Assembly (NCBI GenBank): GCA_963707435.1
Contig: CAVPPF010000005.1
Location: 62,001-126,000 of the forward strand
Reading direction: 5' to 3'
DNA: 64,000 bases
Source: UBA4744 sp963707435
GTDB taxonomy: Bacteria > Actinomycetota > Acidimicrobiia > Spongiisociales > UBA4744
In this document: in pieces, positions 54,041-63,997 of the stretch
How positions within the stretch are numbered: the first letter of the stretch is position 1
Layout: every line of letters begins with the position of its first letter
Translations under genes and position numbers: made by a program
The notes under the pieces: model-generated
Seen by the model: the letters and a program-made list of their open reading frames with translations, nothing else
Told to the model about the DNA's origin: nothing
The model's database searches: none

Positions 54041-54408
54041 CAGATGACCTCCGGGGCAAGCGAGACGATCCGCATGAACTTCTTGTCTCGCAGTTCTCGA
54101 GCCACGGGACCGAAGATGCGGGTGCCACGCGGCTGCTGGTTCTGGTCGATGATCACGCAGGCGTTGTCATCGAATCGGATGTACGTGCCGTCGGGACGCC
54201 GGTACTCCTTGGCGGTCCGCACCACGACTGCCTTGACGACTTCGCCGCGTTTGACGGTGCCACCGGGAATGGCGTCCTTGACGGTGCCGACGATGATATC
54301 GCCCAGCCCGGCGTAGCGTCGGCGAGATCCACCCAACACCCGAATGCAGAGCAGTTCACGGGCGCCGCTGTTGTCGGCGACCTTGAGCCGCGATTCCTGC
54401 TGGATCAT
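54040..54408 (-). CDS. rplN: 50S ribosomal protein L14
   Basis: 122 residues, MIQQESRLKVADNSGARELLC and the VRTAKEYRRPDGTYIRFDDNA stretch (in part). Forms an inter-subunit bridge. Overlaps rpsQ by 4 bases. Confidence 0.98.
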   Translation of the reverse strand: MIQQESRLKVADNSGARELLCIRVLGGSRRRYAGLGDIIVGTVKDAIPGGTVKRGEVVKAVVVRTAKEYRRPDGTYIRFDDNACVIIDQNQQPRGTRIFGPVARELRDKKFMRIVSLAPEVI

Positions 54409-54668
54409 CGGGCACGCTCCACAACTTCAATGACCCGCCAGCGCTTGGTCTTGGACAAAGGCCGCGTTTCGACGATCCGGACGGTATCGCCCAGCTTGGC
54501 GTCGTTGGCTTCGTCGTGGACGTGGAATTGCTTCCTGGATCTCACAACCTTGTCGTAACGCGGGTGACGCATCGACTGCGTGATCTCGACGGTGATCGTC
54601 TTGTCACGGGCGTCGGAAACCACCACGCCGACTCTCGTCTTGCGTGTGGCACGCTCCTCGACCATCAC
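54405..54668 (-). CDS. rpsQ: 30S ribosomal protein S17
   Basis: 87 residues; TRKTRVGVVVSDARDKTITVE and VRIVETRPLSKTKRWRV are family marks. Overlaps the rpmC stop by 4 bases. Confidence 0.97.
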   Translation of the reverse strand: MMVEERATRKTRVGVVVSDARDKTITVEITQSMRHPRYDKVVRSRKQFHVHDEANDAKLGDTVRIVETRPLSKTKRWRVIEVVERAR

Positions 54669-54898
54669 GTACCTTCCTTTTCCAGGGCCTGCTGCTGCGC
54701 AGCCCAGGCCTCGAGTTCCTGCTCCCGGATCAGCGTTGCGAGCCGGGCAATGTCCTTGCGCAACTCACCGAGGCGGGCTGTGTTGTCCAGTTGATTGGTT
54801 GCGAGCTGGAAACGAAGATTGAAGAGTTCTTCTTTCGACTCTTCCAATCGCTCCTGCAGTTCTTGCGCAGTGAGTTCGCGCAGATCTTCGGCTTTCAC
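54665..54898 (-). CDS. rpmC: 50S ribosomal protein L29
   Basis: 77 residues from GTG 54898 (VKAEDLRELTAQELQERLEE), which forms a GTGA overlap with the rplP stop. Helical hairpin with FNLRFQLATNQLDNTARLGE. Sits by the tunnel exit next to L23. Confidence 0.95.
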   Translation of the reverse strand: MKAEDLRELTAQELQERLEESKEELFNLRFQLATNQLDNTARLGELRKDIARLATLIREQELEAWAAQQQALEKEGT

Positions 54899-55308
54899 GT
54901 TTCCTCCCGCGTCACAAACTTGGTCTTGATGGGAAGCTTGTGTCCGGCGCGGCGCATCGCTTCGCGAGCCATGTCCTCCGGTACTCCGGACAGCTCGAAC
55001 ATGACCCGTCCCGGCTTCACCACTGCAACCCAGAACTCCGGGTTGCCCTTGCCGGAACCCATGCGCGTCTCGGCGGGTTTCTGAGTGACCGGTTTGTCGG
55101 GGAAGATGGTTATCCAAACCTTCCCGCCACGCTTGACGGTTCTCGTGATCGCCACGCGAGCGGATTCGATCTGTCGAGCCGTGATCCAGCCCTCTTCCAG
55201 AGCCTTGATCCCGTACTCGCCGAAGGAGACCCTGGTTCCGCCTTTGGCATTGCCACGCCGGCGACCCCGGTGCATCTTCCGGTACTTGGTTCGTTTTGGC
55301 ATGAGCAT
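54895..55308 (-). CDS. rplP: 50S ribosomal protein L16
   Basis: 137 residues, MLMPKRTKYRKMHRGRRRGN at the start. VFPDKPVT-like segment (ITIFPDKPVTQKPAETRMG) and GKGNPEFWVAVVKPGRVMFEL (in part) are typical. Contacts A-site tRNA. ATG shares one base with the rpsC stop (TAATG). Confidence 0.97.
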   Translation of the reverse strand: MLMPKRTKYRKMHRGRRRGNAKGGTRVSFGEYGIKALEEGWITARQIESARVAITRTVKRGGKVWITIFPDKPVTQKPAETRMGSGKGNPEFWVAVVKPGRVMFELSGVPEDMAREAMRRAGHKLPIKTKFVTREET

Positions 55309-56468
55309 TAGGCATCACCGCCCTTGCCGTTCGACGGGTCGGCCGCGCCATCCTCAACCGCAGCTTCTTCAGCGGCATCGGCGGCAACCGGTTCCTCGGT
55401 CGCTTCGGTTACGGCCGGCTCGGCGATGGTCCCGGCAGCCACGACCTCTTTGGTCTCTACGTCGGCGGTGGGCTCCTCGACGAGTTCGTCGGGAGCGCCG
55501 GCAACCGGGCCGTCGACCTCTACGATCTCTTCGAAATCCTCGGCCGCAATGTCCGGTGCGCCTACTTCATCGACCGCTACCGTCTCGACCTCATCCTCGT
55601 ACTCGCTCTTCGCCAGTTCGGGAGCAATCCGCTTGCCGCCCCCCGCCTCGATGAGGCGCTTGCCGTCTCGCTTGCCGCCACCGGCTTCGATGAGGCGCTT
55701 GCCGCCGCCGGCTTCGATCACCTTGGAACCCCGCTCGCCTCCCACGGCGTGCTCGGCTCGTGCCTTGGCAGGCGCCACGCGGCCCGGTGCACCGGAGGCG
55801 AGGGCAGCCTCAGCGGCAACTTTCTCGCGGGTGACCTTCAACGAGGTGACGACGTCGCCCTTGTAGACCCAAACCTTGATCCCGATGGCACCGACGGTGG
55901 TGCGAGCGGTGGCAGTCCCGAAATCGATGTCGGCCCGCAACGTATGCAACGGTACGCGACCTTCGCGGTACCACTCACGACGGCCCATGTCGGAACCGCC
56001 CAGGCGGCCGTTGGACTCGACGCGAACTCCTTCCGCTCCCGCTTTCATGGCAGTGGCAACTGCTCGTTTCATGGCGCGACGGAACGAGACGCGGTTCTCG
56101 AGTTGATCTGCGATGCCGCGAGCCAGCAGCTGCGCATCGGTCTCCGGATCCCGAACCTCGATGATGTTGAGCTTCACCCGGCGGCCGCTGAGTTTCTCCA
56201 GCCCGGCGCGGAGCCGATCGGCCTCCGACCCTTTCCGTCCGATGACGACACCCGGGCGGGCGGTGTGGATCTCGACGACGACTTTGTCGCGGGTTCGCTC
56301 GATCTCGATACGGGACACGGCGCCGCGGGTCAGCTCCTTCTGGAGATAGTCGCGGATCTGCCAGTCTTCATTGACGAGCTCTGTGTATTCCTTGTCGCTG
56401 TACCAGCGGGACTTCCAGTCCGTCACTATCCCGAGACGGAATACGTACGGGTGTACTTTCTGGCCCAT
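55308..56468 (-). CDS. rpsC: 30S ribosomal protein S3 with long C-terminal extension
   Basis: 386 residues against about 210-275 usually. Residues 1 to ~215 are the normal S3 with KH domain (RPGVVIGRKGSEADRLR) and C-terminal domain (GVRVESNGRLGGSDMGRREW). Beyond, a basic segment has three copies of IEAGGGKR (251-258, 260-267, 273-280), then ~100 residues very rich in Glu, Asp, Ala, Val and Thr. The tail is in frame and without stops. S3 guards the mRNA entry channel. Role of the tail unknown. Coupled to rplV and rplP by TAATG overlaps. Confidence 0.96.
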   Translation of the reverse strand: MGQKVHPYVFRLGIVTDWKSRWYSDKEYTELVNEDWQIRDYLQKELTRGAVSRIEIERTRDKVVVEIHTARPGVVIGRKGSEADRLRAGLEKLSGRRVKLNIIEVRDPETDAQLLARGIADQLENRVSFRRAMKRAVATAMKAGAEGVRVESNGRLGGSDMGRREWYREGRVPLHTLRADIDFGTATARTTVGAIGIKVWVYKGDVVTSLKVTREKVAAEAALASGAPGRVAPAKARAEHAVGGERGSKVIEAGGGKRLIEAGGGKRDGKRLIEAGGGKRIAPELAKSEYEDEVETVAVDEVGAPDIAAEDFEEIVEVDGPVAGAPDELVEEPTADVETKEVVAAGTIAEPAVTEATEEPVAADAAEEAAVEDGAADPSNGKGGDA

Positions 56469-56809
56469 TACGCCTCATCCTCCTCGGAAACCACAATCGT
56501 GATGTGGCTGGTTCGTTTGCGGATTCTCGTTGCCCGGCCGCGCGCCCTGGGCCGCCAGCGCTTGAGGGTGGGACCCTCGTCGGCGAAGGCCTCGACGACG
56601 ACCAGTTCCCCGGCGTCGAGAGCGAAGTTGTGCTCGGCGTTGGCCACGGCCGAATTCAGCACCTTGACCACCGGGTCGGCTGCGCGGCGGTCGGTGAAGG
56701 CCAGCACGTGGCGGGCCTCCTCGACCGGGAGTCCCCGGACCAGGTCGAGCACCCGCCGTACCTTGTACGGCGACTGTCGAATGTGTTTTGCGTGGGCGCG
56801 CACCTTCAT
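56468..56809 (-). CDS. rplV: 50S ribosomal protein L22
   Basis: 113 residues, KHIRQSPYKVRRVLDLVRGLPVE (in part) and the tunnel-lining hairpin GPTLKRWRPRARGRATRIRKR (in part). Coupled to rpsS and rpsC. Confidence 0.97.
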   Translation of the reverse strand: MKVRAHAKHIRQSPYKVRRVLDLVRGLPVEEARHVLAFTDRRAADPVVKVLNSAVANAEHNFALDAGELVVVEAFADEGPTLKRWRPRARGRATRIRKRTSHITIVVSEEDEA

Positions 56810-57090
56810 CCTCGCCTCGCTGCCTTATCTCGTGCTCCCGCATGGCCGCGGAAGGTTCTCGTCGGAGCAAACTCACCGAGCTTGTGACCGACCATCGATT
56901 CTGTGATGTACACGGGGACGTGCTTGCGCCCGTCGTGCACAGCAATGGTATGCCCGACCATCTCGGGGATGATCGTGGACCGCCGACTCCAGGTCTTGAT
57001 GACCCGCTTCTCACCCTTGCGGTTGAGTTCGTCGACCTTCTTGACGAGATGATCGTCGATGAAGGGTCCCTTTTTCAAACTGCGAGCCAT
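56806..57090 (-). CDS. rpsS: 30S ribosomal protein S19
   Basis: 94 residues, MARSLKKGPFIDDHLVKKVD and WSRRSTIIPEMVGHTIAVHDG. Head protein that pairs with S13. Overlaps rplV by 4 bases. Confidence 0.98.
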   Translation of the reverse strand: MARSLKKGPFIDDHLVKKVDELNRKGEKRVIKTWSRRSTIIPEMVGHTIAVHDGRKHVPVYITESMVGHKLGEFAPTRTFRGHAGARDKAARRG

Positions 57091-57138
57091 CGACTTACCT
57101 CCGACCCTTCATGAAGCCTGCAACGGGAGTCCGCATCT

Positions 57139-57972
57139 TCAGCGCCTCCCCTTCTTCGAGCGCCGACGCACAATGTCCTTGTCGCTGGCTTTGTTCTTCT
57201 TCCTGGTCCGGCCTTCCGGCTTGCCCCACGGGCTCACCGGGTGGCGGCCGCCGGACGACTTGCCCTCTCCTCCACCGAGCGGATGGTCCACCGGGTTCAT
57301 TGCCACGCCCCGGGTCTGCGGACGGACGCCCTTCCACCGGGACCGTCCTGCCTTGCCGGTCTTCACCAGTTCCGACTCCGGATTCCCGACCTCGCCAACC
57401 GTTGCCCTGCAGTCGAGCTCAACGTTGCGCATCTCGCCGGAGGGCAGGCGAAGTAAAGCCTTGTTTCCTTCTTTGCTCATCAGCTGGACCGCGGCGCCTG
57501 CGGAACGAGCGATTTTGGCACCGCCACCGGGACGCATCTCGATGGCGTGCACGGTCGTCCCGGCCGGGATGTTTCGCAGAGGAAGAGCGTTGCCGGGTCG
57601 AATCTCGGCACCCGAGCCGGACTCGAGGACGGCTCCCGGCTTGATGCCGAGCGGAGCAAGGATGTAGGTCTTTTCGCCATCGGCATAGTGCAGAAGCGCC
57701 AGGCGGGCATTCCGGTTCGGGTCGTACTCAATGGCAGCGACCTTGGCAGGAATCCCATCCTTGGTGCGGCGGAAATCGACGATGCGGTAGCGCTGCTTGT
57801 GACCACCGCCTCGATGCCGGGAGGTGATACGACCGTGCACGTTGCGACCGCCGGTTGAGCTCTTCTTGTCGATCAGGCCCTTCTCCGGCTTCTTCTTGGT
57901 GATCTCCGAGAAGTCCGAGATCGTCTGGAAGCGCCGGCCCGGCGATGTTGGTTTCAGTTTCCTTACAGCCAT
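57139..57972 (-). CDS. rplB: 50S ribosomal protein L2
   Basis: 277 residues. MAVRKLKPTSPGRRFQTISD, HRGGGHKQRYRIVDFRR, and the C-terminal GVAMNPVDHPLGGGEGKSSGG containing the conserved His of the peptidyl-transferase region (in part). Normal length. Followed downstream by a 48-base gap before rpsS. Confidence 0.98.
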   Translation of the reverse strand: MAVRKLKPTSPGRRFQTISDFSEITKKKPEKGLIDKKSSTGGRNVHGRITSRHRGGGHKQRYRIVDFRRTKDGIPAKVAAIEYDPNRNARLALLHYADGEKTYILAPLGIKPGAVLESGSGAEIRPGNALPLRNIPAGTTVHAIEMRPGGGAKIARSAGAAVQLMSKEGNKALLRLPSGEMRNVELDCRATVGEVGNPESELVKTGKAGRSRWKGVRPQTRGVAMNPVDHPLGGGEGKSSGGRHPVSPWGKPEGRTRKKNKASDKDIVRRRSKKGRR

Positions 57973-57980
57973 AACAAGTC

Positions 57981-58055
57981 CTCAGTTATCAGTTCACAGT
58001 TCTCAGTACCAGCCAAGCCGTCTGCCGACGACCGATAACTGACAACTGATAACTC
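57981..58055. repeat. Inverted pair of 7-bp repeat tracts between rplW and rplB
   Basis: CTCAGTT, ATCAGTT, CACAGTT, CTCAGTA at 57981-58008 and, in the opposite sense, CGATAAC, TGACAAC, TGATAAC at 58033-58053. The two tracts are complementary (CAGTTATCAGTT against AACTGATAACT), so the RNA could fold into a hairpin inside the S10 operon. Confidence 0.75.
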
Positions 58056-58071
58056 GCGATACGTCTTCATC

Positions 58072-58359
58072 TCACACACCAAATATGTCGATCGAGTCGC
58101 CGGGGGCCAGGGTCACGAGGGCACGCTTGGTGTCTCCGCGTTTGCCGACGACCCATCCCGTCCTTTTCAGCTTGCCCTTGCGGTTCATCGTGTTCACCTT
58201 CAGGACCTCCACGTCGAACACGCGTGAAACGGCCTGGCGGATCTCGGTCTTGTTCGCCCGCCGATCGACCACGAAGGTGTACGTATTCAGATCCTCGATC
58301 AGGTCGTACGATTTCTCCGAGACGACCGGGGCGAGGATGACGTCACGAGGGTCTTTCAT
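58072..58359 (-). CDS. rplW: 50S ribosomal protein L23
   Basis: 95 residues, DPRDVILAPVVSEKSYDLIE and TFVVDRRANKTEIRQAVSRVF (in part). Docking site for trigger factor and SRP at the tunnel exit. Overlaps rplD by 4 bases. Confidence 0.97.
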   Translation of the reverse strand: MKDPRDVILAPVVSEKSYDLIEDLNTYTFVVDRRANKTEIRQAVSRVFDVEVLKVNTMNRKGKLKRTGWVVGKRGDTKRALVTLAPGDSIDIFGV

Positions 58360-59162
58360 GACTTCTCCCCTTCCTTCTCGAAGTCTTCTTCTGAATCAGC
58401 CCCAGCTGACGAAGCGGTGCCCTTGGGCGCCGGTTCGTCCAACGGCTCCGGCGCAGCCGGAGACGCAGCTTCGTCCAACGCCTTCGACTCCGTCGAAGGC
58501 GCCTCCATAACGAAGTCCTTCTCCGACACGTCGTAGGAGCCGGCCGCAGCCGAACCGAGCGTATCGGTCGTGAACAGCACCGTGTCCGCCCACAGCACGT
58601 CGTATGCGGACAGCTGCCCGGAACGTGTGAGCATCACGTGGGGAAGATTACGGAACGAGCGTTCCGCGACCCGATCCGCCGGCCCGAGCACGATCAAAGC
58701 CTTGCGGGTGGCACCGACGGCTGCGAGGAGGGCGCTCGCCTTCTTCGTCTTGGGCTCGGCCCAATCGAGTGTTTCCACGACTTTGATGCTCCCCTCGGAT
58801 GCTCTCGCCGAAAGTGCACTCCGGAGTGCCAGCTTCTTCATCTTCTTCGGGGTTCGCTGGCTGTAGTCACGCGGATGAGGACCGAACACGACGCCACCGC
58901 CGACCCACTGGGGGGATCGGATGGAACCGTGGCGGGCTCGCCCGAGTCCCTTCTGGCGCCATGGTTTCCGGCCGCCACCCCGAACTTCACTGCGGGTCTT
59001 GGTGCTGGCCGTGCCGGACCGGGCCGCGGCGCGCTGAGCGTTCACGACCTGGTGCATGACCGGTATGTTGGGTTCGATCCCGAATACGGCAGGGTCAAGG
59101 GGAACGTCGCCCTTCGGCGTGCCGTCACTCGCGAACAGCGGAGCTTGGACTACCTCAGGCAT
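58356..59162 (-). CDS. rplD: 50S ribosomal protein L4 with acidic C-terminal tail
   Basis: 268 residues against ~205-220 usually. Residues to ~217 are normal L4, with the tunnel loop TKTRSEVRGGGRKPWRQKGLGRARHGS (in part: GGGRKPWRQKGLGRARHGS) and NLPHVMLTRSGQLSAYDVL. The last ~50 residues (from MEAPSTESKALDEAA) are acidic, Ala/Pro-rich and low in complexity, ending EEDFEKEGEKS. Overlaps rplC by 8 bases. Confidence 0.96.
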   Translation of the reverse strand: MPEVVQAPLFASDGTPKGDVPLDPAVFGIEPNIPVMHQVVNAQRAAARSGTASTKTRSEVRGGGRKPWRQKGLGRARHGSIRSPQWVGGGVVFGPHPRDYSQRTPKKMKKLALRSALSARASEGSIKVVETLDWAEPKTKKASALLAAVGATRKALIVLGPADRVAERSFRNLPHVMLTRSGQLSAYDVLWADTVLFTTDTLGSAAAGSYDVSEKDFVMEAPSTESKALDEAASPAAPEPLDEPAPKGTASSAGADSEEDFEKEGEKS

Positions 59163-59793
59163 TGGCCTTCACCGCCTCCCGAACGAGCACGACCGAACCG
59201 GAAGGTCCGGGAACGGATCCTCCCAGCATCAGGATCCCGCGCTGGGCATCGACATCGACAATCTCCACATTGAGGGTGGTCACCCGTTCGCCACCCATCC
59301 GGCCCGGCATCTTCTTGCCCTTGAAGACGCGGGCAGGCGTTGCACAAGCGCCGATCGAACCAGGCGCCCGGTGCACCTTGTGCACGCCATGACTGGCTCC
59401 CTGGCCGGAGAAGTTGTGGCGTTTCATGACGCCCTGGAATCCTTTTCCCTTTGAGATGCCGGCGACGTCGGCCTTCCCACCCTTGACCAGCACATCGGCG
59501 ACCGTGATCTCCTGCCCTACCTTGTAGTCCTCCGGGTTGTCGACCCGGATTTCAACCAGGTGGCGGCTCGGCGCTACCCCGGCAGCGGCATAGTGGCCGG
59601 CCATGGGTTTGTTCACCTTGCGAGCGGGCAACTCCCGGAACGAGATTTGAATGGCCGAATAGCCGTCGGCCTTTTCCGTCTTGATCTGCGTGACGAAGCA
59701 CGGACCGGCCTTGATGACCGTGACGGGGATGGCCCTGGCCTCATCGTCGAACACCTGGGTCATTCCGAGCTTCTCGCCGAGAATCGCCTTCAC
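59155..59793 (-). CDS. rplC: 50S ribosomal protein L3
   Basis: 212 residues, MKAILGEKLGMTQVFDDEAR and GKGFQGVMKRHNFSGQGASHG (in part), KKMPGRMGGERVTTLN. Early assembly protein near the peptidyl-transferase centre. Overlaps rpsJ by 4 bases. Confidence 0.98.
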   Translation of the reverse strand: MKAILGEKLGMTQVFDDEARAIPVTVIKAGPCFVTQIKTEKADGYSAIQISFRELPARKVNKPMAGHYAAAGVAPSRHLVEIRVDNPEDYKVGQEITVADVLVKGGKADVAGISKGKGFQGVMKRHNFSGQGASHGVHKVHRAPGSIGACATPARVFKGKKMPGRMGGERVTTLNVEIVDVDAQRGILMLGGSVPGPSGSVVLVREAVKANA

Positions 59794-60104
59794 AGCTTGA
59801 TCTCCACTTCTACACCGGCGGGAAGGTCGAGACGCATGAGCGAGTCAACCGTCTTGGGAGTCGGCTCGAGTATGTCGATGAGCCGCTTGTGGATGCGCAT
59901 CTCGAAGTGCTCCCGCGAGTCCTTGTCGACATGGGGCGATCGGATGACGCAGTAGCGGTGAATCTCCGTTGGGAGCGGCACCGGGCCCTTGATCTTCGCC
60001 TGGGTGCGCACCACCGTCTCGGCGATTTTCCGCGCGGACTCGTCGACCACTTCGTGGTCGTAAGCCTTCAGTCTGATGCGGATCTTCTGTCCTTGGTCTG
60101 CCAT
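59790..60104 (-). CDS. rpsJ: 30S ribosomal protein S10
   Basis: 104 residues, IRIRLKAYDHEVVDESARKI and the loop CVIRSPHVDKDSREHFEMR. Head protein and NusE antitermination factor. First gene of the S10 operon, 63 bases after tuf, with a repeat array between. Confidence 0.98.
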   Translation of the reverse strand: MADQGQKIRIRLKAYDHEVVDESARKIAETVVRTQAKIKGPVPLPTEIHRYCVIRSPHVDKDSREHFEMRIHKRLIDILEPTPKTVDSLMRLDLPAGVEVEIKL

Positions 60105-60127
60105 GTTCGCTCAACTCTGTTTCGTTC

Positions 60128-60167
60128 ACGTACTCAGTACTGAGTACTAGGTACTGGGTACTCGGTA

Positions 60168-60169
<2 letters not shown>
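60128..60169. repeat. 7-bp tandem repeat abutting the tuf stop
   Basis: Six heptads: ACGTACT, CAGTACT, GAGTACT, AGGTACT, GGGTACT, CGGTACT. On the minus strand the array begins at the tuf TAG stop (60170-60168) and runs to within about 25 bases of the rpsJ start. Confidence 0.9.
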
Positions 60170-61358
<1,189 letters not shown>

Positions 61359-61373
61359 GGGATAGCCTCCTGG

Positions 61374-63491
61374 TTACTCGCCGCGCACCCGGGCGACGAT
61401 CTCCTGGGAGATCGAATCGGGCACGTCCTGGTAGGAATGGAATTGCATTGTGTGGGTCGCACGGCCCTGAGTACGTGACCTCAGGTCGGTGGCATACCCG
61501 AACATCTCGGCCAGCGGCACCTGGGCGGTGACCACCCGGGCGTTGCCCCGCTGCCCCATCTCGTCGATTTTTCCGCGCCGGGAAGACAAATCCCCGATCA
61601 CGTCGCCCATGTACTCTTCCGGAACCACGACTTCGACAGCCATAACCGGCTCGAGCAGCTTCACGCCGGCCCGCTTGGCAGCATCCTGCAAAGCTATGGA
61701 CCCGGCAATCCGGAAAGCCATCTCCGAGGAGTCGACATCGTGGTACGACCCGTCGGTGAGGATTGCCCGGACATCCACCAGCGGATATCCGGCCAGGATG
61801 CCCTGATCGAGGGCCTCCTCGATACCGGCGTCTACCGATGGGATGTACTCGCGAGGGACGTTGCCGCCCTTGATCTGATCAACGAACTCATAACCGCCGC
61901 CGGGACCCGTCGGCTCGAGGTCGATGACCACGTGCCCGTATTGTCCGCGCCCACCCGACTGGCGGACGTACTTGGCGACGACTTTGCTCACCGGACCCTT
62001 GATGGTCTCCCGGTAGGCAACCTGGGGCCGGCCAACATTGGCGCCGACCTTGAATTCACGGATCAGCCGGTCGACGAGCACGTCGAGGTGCAGTTCGCCC
62101 ATGCCGGCGATGATGGTCTGGCCGGTCTCTTCGTCGGTACGCACCAGGAACGTCGGGTCTTCTTCCGAGAGACGGTGCAGGGCATCGCCCAGCTTGTCCT
62201 GGTCCGACTTGGTCTTCGGTTCGATCGCAACCGAGATGACCGGGGCGGGAAAGGTCATCGACTCCAGCTGGATCGGATGGGCGGCATCGCAGAGGGTGTC
62301 GCCGGTGGTCGTCATCTTCAACCCGATCGTGGCGACGATGTCGCCGGTATGGATCGTTTCGAGATCCTCACGGTGGTTGGCGTGCATCCGTAGCAAACGG
62401 CCGATGCGCTCTTTCTTGGCCGAGGTCGCGTTGTAGATCTGGTCGCCCTTGGTGGCCTGACCCGAATACACGCGGAAGTAGGTGAGCTTGCCGACATGCG
62501 GGTCGCTCATGATCTTGAAAGCCAGAGCAGTGAAGGGCTCGGTGTCGTCGGCGGCCCGCTCGAGGACGATGTCTTCCTCGCCCGGTTTGAAGCCCTGCAC
62601 CGGGGGCAGGTCGGCCGGGCTGGGCAGGTAGTGGATGACCGCATCGAGCAGAGGCTGCACACCCTTGTTCTTGAAGGCCGAGCCGCAGAAGACGGGTGTG
62701 AAGTGACGCTTCAGCGTGGCGGTCCGCACCGCGGCATGCACCTCGGACGGCGAGATCTCGACTTCTTCCAGGAACTTCTCGAGCAGCTTCTCATCTACGT
62801 CGGCGCAGGCCTCGAGCAGCTTGCCCTCCCACATACGGGCTTGTTCCTGGTACTCGGCGGGGATCTCGATGGTCTCCCAGTGCTTGCCGTCGTCGCCGCT
62901 CCAGATGTGGGCCTTCATCTCGACGAGGTCGATGACGCCCTGAAACTCGGCTTCGGCGCCGATGGGCAACTGGACGGGAACCGGGTTGCCCTCCAGCCGA
63001 TCACGAATGCTGTCGACGGCCGCAAAGTAATCGGCCCCGATCCGGTCCATCTTGTTGATGAAGCAGATGCGGGGAACCTTGTAGCGGTCGGCCTGACGCC
63101 ATACGGTCTCGGATTGAGGCTCAACGCCGGCAACCGCGTCGAAGACGGCAACAGCGCCGTCGAGTACCCGGAGGCTGCGCTCGACCTCCACCGTGAAGTC
63201 GACGTGCCCGGGGGTGTCGATGATGTTGATCCAGTGATCGCGCCATCCGGCGGTGGTAGCGGCTGAGGTGATGGTGATGCCGCGCTCCTGCTCTTGCGCC
63301 ATCCAGTCCATCACGGCGGCGCCTTCATGGACTTCACCGAGCTTGTAGGTCTTGCCGGTGTAGTACAGGATACGTTCGGTGAGCGTCGTTTTGCCCGCGT
63401 CGATATGCGCCATGATCCCGATATTCCGGGTCCGGCTGAGCGGGTACTGACGCAGGTGCGTCAGTGCATCGTTGCTCTTTCCGTTGCTCAT
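61374..63491 (-). CDS. fusA: Elongation factor G
   Basis: The translocation GTPase, 705 residues. G1 AHIDAGKTT, ERGITITSAATT, DTPGHVDFT, NKMD, and domain IV QSGGRGQYGHVVIDLEP. Normal length. 15 bases before tuf and 38 after rpsG. Confidence 0.98.
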   Translation of the reverse strand: MSNGKSNDALTHLRQYPLSRTRNIGIMAHIDAGKTTLTERILYYTGKTYKLGEVHEGAAVMDWMAQEQERGITITSAATTAGWRDHWINIIDTPGHVDFTVEVERSLRVLDGAVAVFDAVAGVEPQSETVWRQADRYKVPRICFINKMDRIGADYFAAVDSIRDRLEGNPVPVQLPIGAEAEFQGVIDLVEMKAHIWSGDDGKHWETIEIPAEYQEQARMWEGKLLEACADVDEKLLEKFLEEVEISPSEVHAAVRTATLKRHFTPVFCGSAFKNKGVQPLLDAVIHYLPSPADLPPVQGFKPGEEDIVLERAADDTEPFTALAFKIMSDPHVGKLTYFRVYSGQATKGDQIYNATSAKKERIGRLLRMHANHREDLETIHTGDIVATIGLKMTTTGDTLCDAAHPIQLESMTFPAPVISVAIEPKTKSDQDKLGDALHRLSEEDPTFLVRTDEETGQTIIAGMGELHLDVLVDRLIREFKVGANVGRPQVAYRETIKGPVSKVVAKYVRQSGGRGQYGHVVIDLEPTGPGGGYEFVDQIKGGNVPREYIPSVDAGIEEALDQGILAGYPLVDVRAILTDGSYHDVDSSEMAFRIAGSIALQDAAKRAGVKLLEPVMAVEVVVPEEYMGDVIGDLSSRRGKIDEMGQRGNARVVTAQVPLAEMFGYATDLRSRTQGRATHTMQFHSYQDVPDSISQEIVARVRGE

Positions 63492-63529
63492 CTCTTCCTC
63501 AGTCGCTATGCGGTTGTCAGGCGGTCGTA

Positions 63530-63997
63530 CTACCAGCGGTAGTGGGCAAAAGCCTTGTTTGATTCGGCCATCTTGTGGATGTCTTCGCGGCGCTTCACGG
63601 CGGAGCCGGTATTGTTGCTCGCATCGAGAATCTCGTTGGCCAATCGCTCGGCCATGGCGTTTTCCTTGCGCTTGCGAGCGAAGTTGACCAACCAGCGGAT
63701 CGCCAGCGAGTTGGCACGGCGGGGTCGAACATCCACCGGCACCTGGTAGGACGAACCGCCGACCCGGCGAGAACGAACCTCAACTTGCGGCCGGATGTTG
63801 TCCACGGCTCGCTTCAGCACCGTGAGAGGATCCTGGCCGACGCGTCGTTCCACGATCTCGAGAGCGCCGTACACGATCGACCGGGCGGTCTCTTTCTTGC
63901 CGTCGAGCAGGACCTTGTTGATGATCTGGCTGACCAGAAGGCTCCGGTAGACGGGATCCGGGTCGATGTGCCTTTTTGGCGCAGGTCCACGTCGCAT
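63530..63997 (-). CDS. rpsG: 30S ribosomal protein S7
   Basis: 155 residues, MRRGPAPKRHIDPDPVYRSL and RRVGGSSYQVPVDVRPRRAN. Organises the 30S head. The ATG overlaps a TAA (TAATG at the window edge), very likely the stop of rpsL, which would lie just beyond. Confidence 0.98.
   Translation of the reverse strand: MRRGPAPKRHIDPDPVYRSLLVSQIINKVLLDGKKETARSIVYGALEIVERRVGQDPLTVLKRAVDNIRPQVEVRSRRVGGSSYQVPVDVRPRRANSLAIRWLVNFARKRKENAMAERLANEILDASNNTGSAVKRREDIHKMAESNKAFAHYRW

Noticed and set aside
54665..55387. 240-codon frame containing L29
   Set aside because: Only the last 77 codons from GTG 54898 are L29; the rest overlaps rplP and rpsC in another frame.
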